Assembly (NCBI RefSeq): GCF_001904725.1
Contig: NZ_MRCE01000037.1
Location: forward strand, 1 to 64,000
Source: Phormidium ambiguum IAM M-71
GTDB lineage: Bacteria; Cyanobacteriota; Cyanobacteriia; Cyanobacteriales; Aerosakkonemataceae
Reading direction: 5' to 3'
Length of the DNA stretch: 64,000 bases
Under the pieces are notes generated by a model, which made no database searches, was not told the DNA's origin, and saw only the letters and a list, made by a program, of their open reading frames with translations. This document shows positions 8,737 to 17,200 of the stretch, one piece after another (the stretch's first letter is position 1; each line of letters opens with the position of its first letter). Position numbers and translations under genes: made by a program.

Positions 8737-8895
8737 CTACTGCGCTACGTACCTGCCATCGACCATCAATGTTTCACCAGTTACGAACGATGCCATCTCA
8801 GATGATAAAAACAGGACTGCATTTGCAACTTGACATTGACGTTCATAGTGCGGTCATATTCAGCTTCTGAACGCCACTTTATCTTGCAGTATCAT
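8737..8895 (-). pseudogene. SDR relic with two internal deletions
   Basis: Three separate SDR pieces are joined in 159 bp: the start MILQDKVAF, a central EYDRTMNVNVK (the NVNVKG-like helix), and the C-terminus VANAVLFLSSEMASFVTGET followed by LMVDG. The pieces are not all in one frame. First and last parts are nearly identical in DNA to the relic at 6295-6558, so the two derive from one duplicated gene. Confidence 0.65.
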
Positions 8896-9079
8896 TCTGT
8901 TTCTCCTGTTTCAATTTCATCAGTTTGTATCGGGTAAGTTTGTCTTGTCTCAGCAATTCAGTGACTTCTTGCGCGATCGCAATCAGGGCATGATTAACTG
9001 AGGAGTCGCGAAGAGAACCAGTCTGAGGTGTACCTTCATGCCCAGAATTATTCTTGCCTTGTACTAGTGAATGCGTCAT
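8879..9079 (-). CDS. small hypothetical protein (66 residues)
   Basis: The ATG at 9079 is preceded by TGAGGATAG at normal distance. The product is hydrophilic at the N-terminus (THSLVQGKNNSGHEG), with a predicted helix (HALIAIAQEVTELLRQDKLT) and a lysine-rich tail. No family recognised. Its last 17 bp overlap the start of the SDR relic, so the original C-terminus may have been lost or replaced. It could be a shadow, but the SD supports translation. Confidence 0.4.
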   Translation of the reverse strand: MTHSLVQGKNNSGHEGTPQTGSLRDSSVNHALIAIAQEVTELLRQDKLTRYKLMKLKQEKQNDTAR

Positions 9080-9266
9080 AGAACTATCCTCAATGAAATA
9101 CCGATTTGTAATTCACTAAATCAATATGCAGAAATTCAGTTGTTGGCACGGTTCAAAAAGCGGCAGTTTTGTTCAGTGAAACAGGCAAAATCTAGCCATC
9201 GAAATTAGATAGTTTACAGCACTTACAGACAAGTCAGATATAAATTGAGAGCAAAGATCGGGGAAC

Positions 9267-9824
9267 TTAATGACTTGCAGCAATCATGGCAGCCATCAAC
9301 TCCGTCGTGTTCCAGCGCTCGGTATACCGAATTCCATTGATAAACAGGGCTGGGGTAGTCGTCACTCCACTTTGTATTCCGCCTTCAATATCTTCGTTGA
9401 TGCGATCGGCATACACTTGTTTAGACAACTCTTTGAGAAATTGAGGAATGTCAAGCCCTAAATCATTGGCGTACTCGACAAGATAACCGTTCTCCAACCT
9501 TTGTTGATGGTCAAATAAAGTATCGCTCATTAACCAAAACTTTCCTTGGGCGGCGGCAGCAACGGCTGCTTGGGCTGCCCGTTGTGCCTGGGGATGAATC
9601 TGGATCTGTGGAAAATGGCGGAAGATAAAACATAAATAATCCTCTCCAAAAGAAACCGTAAGCTCTTGCCGAATGATTTTAATCAGTTTGTAAACGGCTG
9701 CACTTCTAGGACATTGATAATCCCCATACATCACTAATACCACGGCGGCACTTAGCACACCTTGACTGTGATCTTGGATTGAAGCTGGCACAACTAAAGA
9801 ACTGGAACTATGGTCGTCGATCAT
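9267..9824 (-). CDS. DsbA-family thioredoxin-fold protein with monothiol CPRS site
   Basis: 185 residues resembling cytoplasmic DsbA-family proteins: VVLVMYGDYQCPRSAAVYKL at the active-site strand, FRHFPQIQIHPQAQRAAQAA, a helical insert, and GVTTTPALFINGIRY with the cis-proline. The usual CPxC is CPRS here, so only the N-terminal cysteine remains, which argues for a glutathionylation, reductase or isomerase-like role rather than disulfide formation. No signal peptide is seen. A MerR-type promoter structure lies 150 bp upstream. Confidence 0.75.
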   Translation of the reverse strand: MIDDHSSSSLVVPASIQDHSQGVLSAAVVLVMYGDYQCPRSAAVYKLIKIIRQELTVSFGEDYLCFIFRHFPQIQIHPQAQRAAQAAVAAAAQGKFWLMSDTLFDHQQRLENGYLVEYANDLGLDIPQFLKELSKQVYADRINEDIEGGIQSGVTTTPALFINGIRYTERWNTTELMAAMIAASH

Positions 9825-9950
9825 CTTTCTACATCTGTATTAAGCATGGAACCTTGCGATTCACTTGCTCAATCCACATGAATTCAATATAAGCAATTGG
9901 GTTTTAGTTGTCGTCTACAGTGAGTTAACATTTTTAGGCTGTAATTTGAT

Positions 9951-9964
9951 GGAGCAGCTGCTCC
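9951..9964. repeat. 14-bp perfect palindrome
   Basis: GGAGCAGCTGCTCC is a perfect palindrome between the putative MerR-type promoter and the DsbA-like gene; it could be a second operator in the leader. Confidence 0.35.
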
Positions 9965-9976
9965 TTCTTAAGATAG

Positions 9977-10006
9977 AAGGTAGGCTCTAACTCAAGTTAG
10001 ACTCAA
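9977..10006 (-). promoter_or_regulatory. candidate MerR-type promoter/operator
   Basis: Read on the minus strand: TTGAGT (10006-10001), an 18-nt spacer, then TACCTT (9982-9977). Across the spacer lies the inverted repeat TCTAACT-TG-AGTTAGA (9986-10001). A palindrome between the -35 and -10 boxes with a long spacer is the hallmark of MerR-family-activated promoters. It points toward the DsbA-like gene. No MerR gene is in the window. Confidence 0.45.
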
Positions 10007-10058
10007 AACTTAATTGCACGGTCAATCCTATCTGTCTGACGTGAACGAGAGCCGTTGC

Positions 10059-10796
10059 CTACATCATATGGCGGATCGGGCGAACAATCACTTCGTTGAC
10101 ATCGACATCATCCGGCTGAGACACGGCATACAGAACAGCGCTGGCAATCGTATCCGGGTTGAGTGCGTCTTTGCGAAGTTCTTTCAAGAAGCCTTTTGTT
10201 GGCTCGTCTGTGATATCAGAGCCGAGTTCGGTCTCAACCACGCCGGGAGAGATGGCGGTGACGCGAATCGTTTTTGACTCTTGCCGCAGTCCCTCAGAGA
10301 TTGCCCAAACTGCATACTTGGTCGCGCAATAAACAGCAGCAGTGGGCACTACCACATGAGCACCAATAGATGCCGTATTGATGATCTGTCCGCCACCTTG
10401 CGCTTCCATAATCGGCAAAGCTGCTGCAATGCCATTCAACACCCCGTTGATATTCACGTTAATCATGTTGTCCCATTCCTCGACTTTCAAGGCATTCATC
10501 GGGGAGAGCGGCATCACGCCTGCATTGTTGAAGATGACATCGACGCGATCGAACTTATCTTTCGCAAACCCAATGAACGCTTTCACATCTTCTCGATCGG
10601 TGACATCTACGGCTTTGAATTCTGCTGTACCGCCTGAGGCGTGGATCTCCTCAACAATCTTTTCCAGCTTTTCGGTGCGCCGTGCGCCCAAAAGAACCTT
10701 TGCCCCGTTTCGAGCGAGTAACTTAGCTGTGGCTTCGCCAATCCCGCTACTGGCTCCAGTGATCGCAATGACTTTGTTTTCAATGTTTACCATCAT
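10059..10796 (-). CDS. classical short-chain dehydrogenase/reductase
   Basis: 245 residues with the full classical SDR set: ITGASSGIGEATAKLL (cofactor loop), DVTDRED, NNAGVMPLSP, NVNINGVLNG, INTASIG (catalytic Ser) and YCATKYAVWAISEGLRQE (YxxxK), then RVTAISPGVVETELG. GARRTEK after the second strand suggests NADP preference. AGGAGAAC precedes the start; ATG at 10796 or 10793 is equally possible. This is the only intact SDR in a region with several SDR relics. Substrate unknown. Confidence 0.9.
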   Translation of the reverse strand: MMVNIENKVIAITGASSGIGEATAKLLARNGAKVLLGARRTEKLEKIVEEIHASGGTAEFKAVDVTDREDVKAFIGFAKDKFDRVDVIFNNAGVMPLSPMNALKVEEWDNMINVNINGVLNGIAAALPIMEAQGGGQIINTASIGAHVVVPTAAVYCATKYAVWAISEGLRQESKTIRVTAISPGVVETELGSDITDEPTKGFLKELRKDALNPDTIASAVLYAVSQPDDVDVNEVIVRPIRHMM

Positions 10797-10856
10797 TGTT
10801 CTCCTTTGTGTTTGAGTTGAGTGCTGTGAACTAAATATTGACTTCCATTTCCTGGA

Positions 10857-11495
10857 TCATGAAGGTGAAACCCTTGTCCACAATTCTGTAAACTTGCTCA
10901 TGTCTAGAAAGGCGATCGCTTCGATTACCTGGTCGTCTTTCATGCGGAAATACCACGTGTAGGTGTTCCGATACGCTCTGCCGTCTCTGGCGGTCGCCTC
11001 CCCGTCCCACAGCACGATCACCATATCGCCATCCGCCCAGATGCCGCGTACAGTCGGGACGATTGGAGTTGATAGTCGGGCACTGGTCGGGCTAACGACT
11101 TGATCGAGTAATGCTTGTCGGCTGCGATATGTGCCCGCCGTTGCACCCGTCCCAGTAATTGTCCATGTTACATCCGGGGCAAGCAGATCAAATGCACTGC
11201 CAGTTCCGTTGCGCCATTGGTCGAAAGACTGCTGGACAATTGCTTTGTTGCGTTGCTCGATCATCTGAGTTGCTTGTGCATCTGCTGGATTAGACGCAGT
11301 TGCTTGGGACAAGTCTGCGATCGCTGAAGGCTGAACCAGGAAGGACTGTTGATTCAATACTGTCGGGTAATCACTTGACCCAAACGCAGTCACATTCGAT
11401 TGAATCTCTGCCTTCGCGCGAGCTTGCATCATCACCGGAATAGCCAACAGCCCAATCAGTCCTGCTCCCGTGAAAATTTGACTTAAATAACGCAC
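10857..11495 (-). CDS. exported SnoaL-like (NTF2-fold) protein
   Basis: 212 residues. The N-terminus is a signal peptide (basic RY, hydrophobic AGLIGLLAIPVMM, then QARAKA with a likely cleavage after ARA), so the protein is periplasmic or secreted, unlike the other NTF2-fold proteins nearby. The C-terminal ~130 residues have the SnoaL pattern: NKAIVQQSFDQWRNGTG, FDLLAPDVTWTITGTG, TYRSRQALLDQV, VIVLWDGEATARDGRAYRN, TYTWYFRMKDDQVIEAIAFLD. Function unknown. It lies 25 bp downstream of the NmrA-type gene and 60 bp upstream of the SDR, in one direction. Confidence 0.75.
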   Translation of the reverse strand: MRYLSQIFTGAGLIGLLAIPVMMQARAKAEIQSNVTAFGSSDYPTVLNQQSFLVQPSAIADLSQATASNPADAQATQMIEQRNKAIVQQSFDQWRNGTGSAFDLLAPDVTWTITGTGATAGTYRSRQALLDQVVSPTSARLSTPIVPTVRGIWADGDMVIVLWDGEATARDGRAYRNTYTWYFRMKDDQVIEAIAFLDMSKFTELWTRVSPS

Positions 11496-11520
11496 TATTT
11501 CAATCTCCTCAAGCTAATTT

Positions 11521-12402
11521 TTACTTGGATTTGCTTCCAGTCAATCTATCAACAGCAGCTTCTATTGCAGTTTGTCCGGTGCGCGTTTCTATCTCTGGGC
11601 TACTTTCAAAGACGATATGACCAGAGTTGAAACCGCGCATCATCTCGCTGTAGCTGTTGACGGCTTCAGGTGAAAAGCCAAAGCTGGAAATCGTTGCTTG
11701 CCAGTCGCTTTCGGGAACAGCAATTGCCTGTACATTACGGTTAAGCACAGCGGCAAAAGCAGCAGCGACATCGTTTGGTGAGTAGTCGATCGGACCATGC
11801 AGTTCGATAATGCGCTGACCTTTCCAGTCTTCAATCATGGCTTCAGCCGCAGTGCGCCCGATGTCTTCGGTCGAAACCATAGGCAGCCGACGATCGAGTG
11901 GAGCAAAAAAACTGGGCAGTACCCCTTGTTCGGCAGCGATCGCGGCGGCACTCCCCCAATTCTCCATAAACGCTGCCGCTCGCAGAACTGTGACGGGAAC
12001 TGCCAAGTTGCCCAACATGCGCTCTAAAATATGGGTCGTCAAAATGTTGCCTGTACCGGAAGCGTGCTGTGAACCAACCGAAGACAGTAACACAACCTTT
12101 CGTGCATCAGCGTTTGTAAGGGCTTCAACATAACACTCGCCGATCTGTTCTGCCAGCACAAACATATCGCTGACGTTGTAAGCAGGTGGGTTCATCACAT
12201 AGACGGCATCCGCTTCACGCATCGCGGCGGTCATTGCTTCGACATCAGTGACTTCGGCAACCGCTACGTCTGCACCTTTCTCTCGCCATGTACTGGCAGC
12301 TTTATCAGAGCGCAAGACAACGCGCACTGGAAAATTTCTCTCAAGCAAAGCGTTAGCCACTGCTGAACCTGTCTGTCCCGTCGCTCCAAAAACTACATAC
12401 AT
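11521..12402 (-). CDS. NmrA-type NAD(P)-binding protein
   Basis: The start is placed at the ATG at 12402 because AGGAGAACC lies just before it; an ATG 18 nt upstream would put that site inside the gene. The ~293-residue product begins YVVFGATGQTGSAVANALL, followed by RVVLRSDKAA, ADAVYVMNPP, VVLLSSVGSQ, TVLRAAAFMENWG and PMVSTEDIGRTAAEAM. These are NmrA/TMR-type atypical SDR landmarks. It is divergent from the AraC regulator, which is the obvious candidate for controlling it. Likely a quinone or carbonyl reductase or a redox sensor. Confidence 0.8.
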   Translation of the reverse strand: MYVVFGATGQTGSAVANALLERNFPVRVVLRSDKAASTWREKGADVAVAEVTDVEAMTAAMREADAVYVMNPPAYNVSDMFVLAEQIGECYVEALTNADARKVVLLSSVGSQHASGTGNILTTHILERMLGNLAVPVTVLRAAAFMENWGSAAAIAAEQGVLPSFFAPLDRRLPMVSTEDIGRTAAEAMIEDWKGQRIIELHGPIDYSPNDVAAAFAAVLNRNVQAIAVPESDWQATISSFGFSPEAVNSYSEMMRGFNSGHIVFESSPEIETRTGQTAIEAAVDRLTGSKSK

Positions 12403-12628
12403 TAAGGTTCTCCTGCTCATTAATCATTCCGGTCACTCAGGCGATTTTTGCCTTCTTGCATCATTGCCTGATCCTCATCTTGTCTATTCGTGTAAGTTCA
12501 GCATAGGTTGGAAAAGCTGGTGTTGAAATGCCCAAACCTATCCGATGATTGCCTAATTCTCCAGAGCGATCGTTTGCAGAGATTCTATAATGGCAACTGT
12601 AAGGTGTTGAGTTAGTCGAGTCTCTGCT
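12403..12628. promoter_or_regulatory. divergent promoter region between AraC and NmrA-type genes
   Basis: A 226-bp divergent intergenic region. It is the expected site for operators of the adjacent AraC-family regulator, but no repeat pair clear enough to call was seen. Confidence 0.4.
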
Positions 12629-13549
12629 ATGACAGTCGCAATCTCTCATCCTGATGTAATCGCAGATCACCGCCAGGAAATCGCCACACGGATCATGCGG
12701 CATACCCAATCCAGCGGCAACATAATTCAACCCACGGCGATCGAGCAATTAGACTTTGCGCGCTCAGATACAGTATCTACCGCACCTCATAGCGTGTATG
12801 AACCCATCCTGGCGATCGTCGTTCAGGGTCAGAAAAAAGCATTTCTGGGTGAGGAGATGTATCAATATGGTGCAATGCAGTATCTCGTCGTTTCCGTTGA
12901 TTTACCGCTGAGTGGCTTTGTGACTGAGGCGACACCTGACAAGCCGTATTTAGGGCTGAAGCTGAACTTAGACTTGATGCAATTGTGTGAGATGGTTGCC
13001 CAAATGGGTACCAGTTCGATAAAGAAAGAAAACTCTGTTCGAGGTGTATCGGTTAGCAACGTTGATCCAGCCTTGATGGAGTGTGCCCTTCGCCTCGTCA
13101 AGCTCTTAGACACTCCGCAACACATCTCCATGCTGGCACCGTTAATGATTCGTGAACTCTATTACCATCTGCTGTTGGGTGAACAAGGGGAAGCCGTGCG
13201 TCAAATTGCCACATCCGGCAGTAATATGCAGCGAATTGCTTTAGCGATTCAACGAATCAAATCTGATTTTACCCAGCCGATGCGGATCGAGGATTTAGCG
13301 AGTCAGATCGGGATGTCTACTTCGTCGTTCCATCAGCATTTCAAGCAAGTCACTTCGATGAGTCCGCTTCAGTATCAGAAGCAGTTAAGACTATTAGAAG
13401 CGCGTCGTCTGATGTTAGCTGAGGATTTCGATGCGACCTCTACTGCCTACCAGGTGGGATATGAAAGTCCCTCACAGTTTAGCCGGGAATATTCGCGCTT
13501 GTTCGGTGCGCCGCCCATTCGAGACATTGAACGGTTACGGACAGCTTGA
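12629..13549 (+). CDS. AraC-family transcriptional regulator (AraC_N type)
   Basis: 306 residues. The N-terminal domain is of the AraC_N type (VYEPILAIVVQGQKKAFLGE, YLVVSVDLPLSGFVTEATPD). Two C-terminal helix-turn-helix motifs are present: MRIEDLASQIGMSTSSFHQH with FKQVTSMSPLQYQKQLRLLE, and DATSTAYQVGYESPSQFSRE with YSRLFGAPP. It is complete, unlike the AraC fragment at 2.7 kb. It stands divergent to the NmrA/SnoaL/SDR genes and probably activates them. The effector is unknown; related regulators often sit next to aldo-keto reductase or SDR genes. Confidence 0.88.
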   Translation: MTVAISHPDVIADHRQEIATRIMRHTQSSGNIIQPTAIEQLDFARSDTVSTAPHSVYEPILAIVVQGQKKAFLGEEMYQYGAMQYLVVSVDLPLSGFVTEATPDKPYLGLKLNLDLMQLCEMVAQMGTSSIKKENSVRGVSVSNVDPALMECALRLVKLLDTPQHISMLAPLMIRELYYHLLLGEQGEAVRQIATSGSNMQRIALAIQRIKSDFTQPMRIEDLASQIGMSTSSFHQHFKQVTSMSPLQYQKQLRLLEARRLMLAEDFDATSTAYQVGYESPSQFSREYSRLFGAPPIRDIERLRTA

Positions 13550-13586
13550 ACGAAGACTGCTAGTTATCCATTGACTACAGCAAACC

Positions 13587-14216
13587 CTATAAAGTGACAA
13601 TGCCGCGTTTAACAGCAACAATCACCGCTTGAGTGCGATCGCTGACATCTAACTTATTCAGAATCCGATTGACATGAGATTTAACCGTGCCTTCACCAAT
13701 ACTCAAAGCAGTTGCAATATCGGCATTACTCATTCCCTGTGCCAGTGAGCGGAGTACTGCTAGTTCTCTTTCACTCAGTTCTGGATTGCTGAGGCGCTGT
13801 GCCAACTTTGCACCCACATCAGGTGGAATATACTGCTGCCCCCGATGAACAGTACGAATGGCATTTAGAAGCTCGTCCGGTTCAGTTTCTTTCAACAGAT
13901 AGCCTTTTGCGCCTGCCTGCAATCCCCGATAAATATCTTCGTCACTATCATAGGTCGTCAGCACAATAATCCGAGCAGATTTAGCGATCGCACAAATTGC
14001 ACTGATGGCAGCAACGCCTTCCACTTCTGGCATTCGCAGATCCATCAGCGTGACATCCGGTTGGTGTTCCTCAAATAGCGCGATCGCCTGTTCCCCATTT
14101 TCAGCCTGGGCAATCACCTGCATCTCTGGATCACGGTTAATAATCGTGGCTAATCCTTGCCGAAAAATAGCATGATCGTCCGCAATCAGAACCCGAATGG
14201 TCATGGTTTGGCTCAT
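13587..14216 (-). CDS. NarL/LuxR-type response regulator
   Basis: From the ATG at 14216, 7 nt after the kinase stop and preceded by GGGAG. About 209 residues. The receiver domain has DD at 13-14, phospho-acceptor Asp59 (VTLMDLRMPEV), Thr in VLTTYDSD and Lys in GYLLKETEPDE. The C-terminal LuxR HTH is SERELAVLRSLAQGMSNADI, then GEGTVKSHVNRIL. A further TTG start inside the kinase gene is possible but less likely. The partner is the histidine kinase immediately upstream, whose NarX-type output domain matches this regulator class. Confidence 0.92.
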   Translation of the reverse strand: MSQTMTIRVLIADDHAIFRQGLATIINRDPEMQVIAQAENGEQAIALFEEHQPDVTLMDLRMPEVEGVAAISAICAIAKSARIIVLTTYDSDEDIYRGLQAGAKGYLLKETEPDELLNAIRTVHRGQQYIPPDVGAKLAQRLSNPELSERELAVLRSLAQGMSNADIATALSIGEGTVKSHVNRILNKLDVSDRTQAVIVAVKRGIVTL

Positions 14217-14223
14217 CGTGATG

Positions 14224-17200
14224 CTACTCCCGATTAACGGTGACAATCATTTCTGTTCCCTGTCCAGGTTGACTCTTAATGGTGAGTTGTGCGCCGATGC
14301 GCTCTGCTCGTTCGCTCATGCCGAGTAAGCCAAAGCCCTCAGAGGAGGGAATACTGCCAACTCCAAAGCCCTGTCCATTGTCTTTCACGCGCAAGCAGAA
14401 TCGATCGCGATCGTAGATTAGCTCAACTCGAATTTCGTCAGCATTAGCATGTTTAATCGCATTGGTTAATGCTTCCTGCCCCATCCGCAGTAGGTTACTC
14501 TCAACTTCAGTCGGTAGAGAATATACTGCACCCTCAATCTCATAGTATAAAGTGGTATCCATTGCGGCAGTTCTGATTTGAGCGATGAGACGATGGAGAG
14601 CGATCTGTAAACTGCCCTCCTCTAGAAGCTGAGGACGCAGCGCGACGACCGATCGTCGTGCTTCAGACAGTCCAGTGCGTGCCAATTCTCTGATCAGATC
14701 CAGGTGTGCCCCAGTTGCTTCTACATCATCCGTTAGCACCTGTTTCGCCGCTCCCACCTGAGCCAGAATACCTGTAAACGCCTGAGCAAGTGTATCGTGA
14801 ATTTCACGCGCCATGCGGTTGCGCTCCTCTAAAATTGAGGCTGCTTCTGCTTGCTTTTGCAGCGTGATATCTCGCGCCAGCCAAATCACTTGGTCGTGGC
14901 CAACTGGAGCAATGCGAGCCGAAAACCAGGCTTCTCGTCCATTTAGAAACACACTGTACTCGACCGTGAGGGTTTGTTGGGTTCTCAGCACCTGCTGAAT
15001 ATAACCTAGAAATTCATCAGCTTGTTCCTTTCCGATTTGATGCATGGTTTGACCAATCATCTCCTCATAGGGTTGCCATAGCAGATTTGGTTCCTGTACG
15101 ATTATTTCAAGGAGTCGCCCTTCAGCAGACAGTACAAATAATGGATCGGGAATTGCCTCAATTAGAGTCCGTAGTTTTGACTCTGAGGCTTGTAAGGCTG
15201 CTTCTGCCTGTTTGCGATCGCCGATATCCATATAAACTCCCAACGCTCGCATGGGTTCACCGAAGTCATTCCAGGCAACAATTTTGCCGACAGAAAGAAT
15301 CCATTTCCACTGACCATCCCTGGTACGCAGGCGATACTCTGCTCGATAGTTCGGGGCTTCTCCAGTCATAAAACCACTGTAAACTGCAACCATTGATTCT
15401 CTGTCATCAGGATGCAAACTCTCAACCCACCTGGATTTGGTCTCTTGAAATGTTGCCGGATCGTAGCCCAGCATTAGAGCGTATTCTGGGTTAACCACGA
15501 TTTCTTCAGTTTTGAGATTCATATCGTAGAGTCCCTGATTTGAAGCGGTTAATGCTAAGCGTAGTCGTTCTTCACTCATCTGTAGAGCGACTTCTGCTTG
15601 TTTGCGATCGCTAATATCTGCAACCACCCCTTCGACGTAGTCATCGCCTGCATTCAGATAAGAAGAGAAAAGCCCCCAGAACACTGTCCCATCTCGTTTT
15701 TGCATCTGGATTTCAAAGCTTCGCACTTCCCGATCTCGCTTCAGTACCTCAATGAATTGTTGGCGATCATTGGGATTTACATTAAAGCCTGTAGTATGTT
15801 CCAGCCCAATGATCTCTTCTGGCGAATCAAAGCCAAGCAGATCGGCAAAGCGTTGATTGGCATCAAGAATTAATCCATCACAGATGCGAGTGCGGTAGAT
15901 GCCAACCTGGGAGTTTTCAAAGATAGCTCGGAACTTGGCTTCACTGCGTTGTAACGCAGCAGTTCGTTCTGCGATCTGTTGCTCTAAAGTGCAGTTGTAG
16001 TCGGCTAGGAGTTTCTCGGCTTGTTTGCGCTCTGTAATGTCTTGAAAGGTAGCGATCGCATAAGTAATATTGCCCTGTTGATCAAAAATTGGTGTTGCCT
16101 GTGCCTCAATTAGAATTGAGACCTGATTTCGACGAATTTCGATATCTTCAGTTCTGATGCGTTCGCCCCTTAATGCCCGCACAATGGGCAAACTCTCCGC
16201 TGGATAGATTTGATCCGTTCCCGCTACATAAAGCTGATAAGCCTCTGAGATCTGCTCCGGTGCTATGGAAGTATCAGTTTCTTTGCCCGTGAGTTGATTG
16301 CCACATTGATTGATATAGTAAGGGCGACCCGCCGCATCCACGATCGCAATTCCCACCGGAATCGCTTCAAGAAACTGGGTGATCTTGCTTTCTTTAGCCC
16401 GCAGTTCTGAGTAAAGCTTGGCATTTTCGATGGCGATCGCGGCTTGAGTCGATAATAGCTGCAAGACCTGCGATCGCTCTGGTGTAAATACTCCGGCTGC
16501 TAACCGATTTTCTAAATACAATACACCGACCAGCTTGGCTTGATTCAGCAGCGGCAAACAGAAAATAGATTTAGGCTGGTTCTGTTGAATGTATGGCTCA
16601 TTAATAAAAGCACCTTCACGAGTCGCATCATTTAAGGTGACAGGCTTTAGAGTCCGAATCACATATTGAATGATTGATTCTGGTAATTGATCGGCAATTG
16701 GAATAGACTGTAACACCTGAGTCGCACAAGCATTTTCATCGGCATTGAGTTCACAAGCTGCTTCAATCGACCATTCCCCTGAGTTTTCTAAAATCAGATA
16801 TCCGGTTTGTGCGCCAGCGTTTTCAATTAAAATTTGCATCAGCGATCGCAGCAATTGCTTCAGTTCAATTTCACGAGAAATCGCCTGTGAAGCTTTCATC
16901 ACTGCTGCTAAATCGAAAGCAGTATGAAAGGGATTAGTGATAGTTTCAGCAGTAATAGGAATTGATGCGGAAGCGACTCTAGATGACTGACAAAAGAACT
17001 TTGGATAGCGAGTTTCTAAGTCTTTAACTTTAGCGGTTGCGCCCCAGCGATCGTAGCAATAGTGCGCCTCTTTCATATAAGTTTGAGCAATTTTGTCGCG
17101 GCCTCGTGCCAGATAATGTTTTGCAGCCAATTCATACGCTAATGCTTCTTCTTGAATATACTCATTTTCAGCAGCACCTGCGATCGCCCGTTCATAAAAC

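Noticed and set aside
7866-8870. A 334-codon plus-strand ORF
   Set aside because: It is antisense to the GC-rich epoxide-hydrolase-like gene and the SDR relics, and its translation is low-complexity with no family features; GC-rich genes often give such shadows.
10014-10815. Several plus-strand ORFs of 87-145 codons
   Set aside because: All lie antisense to the intact SDR gene and show no coding features.
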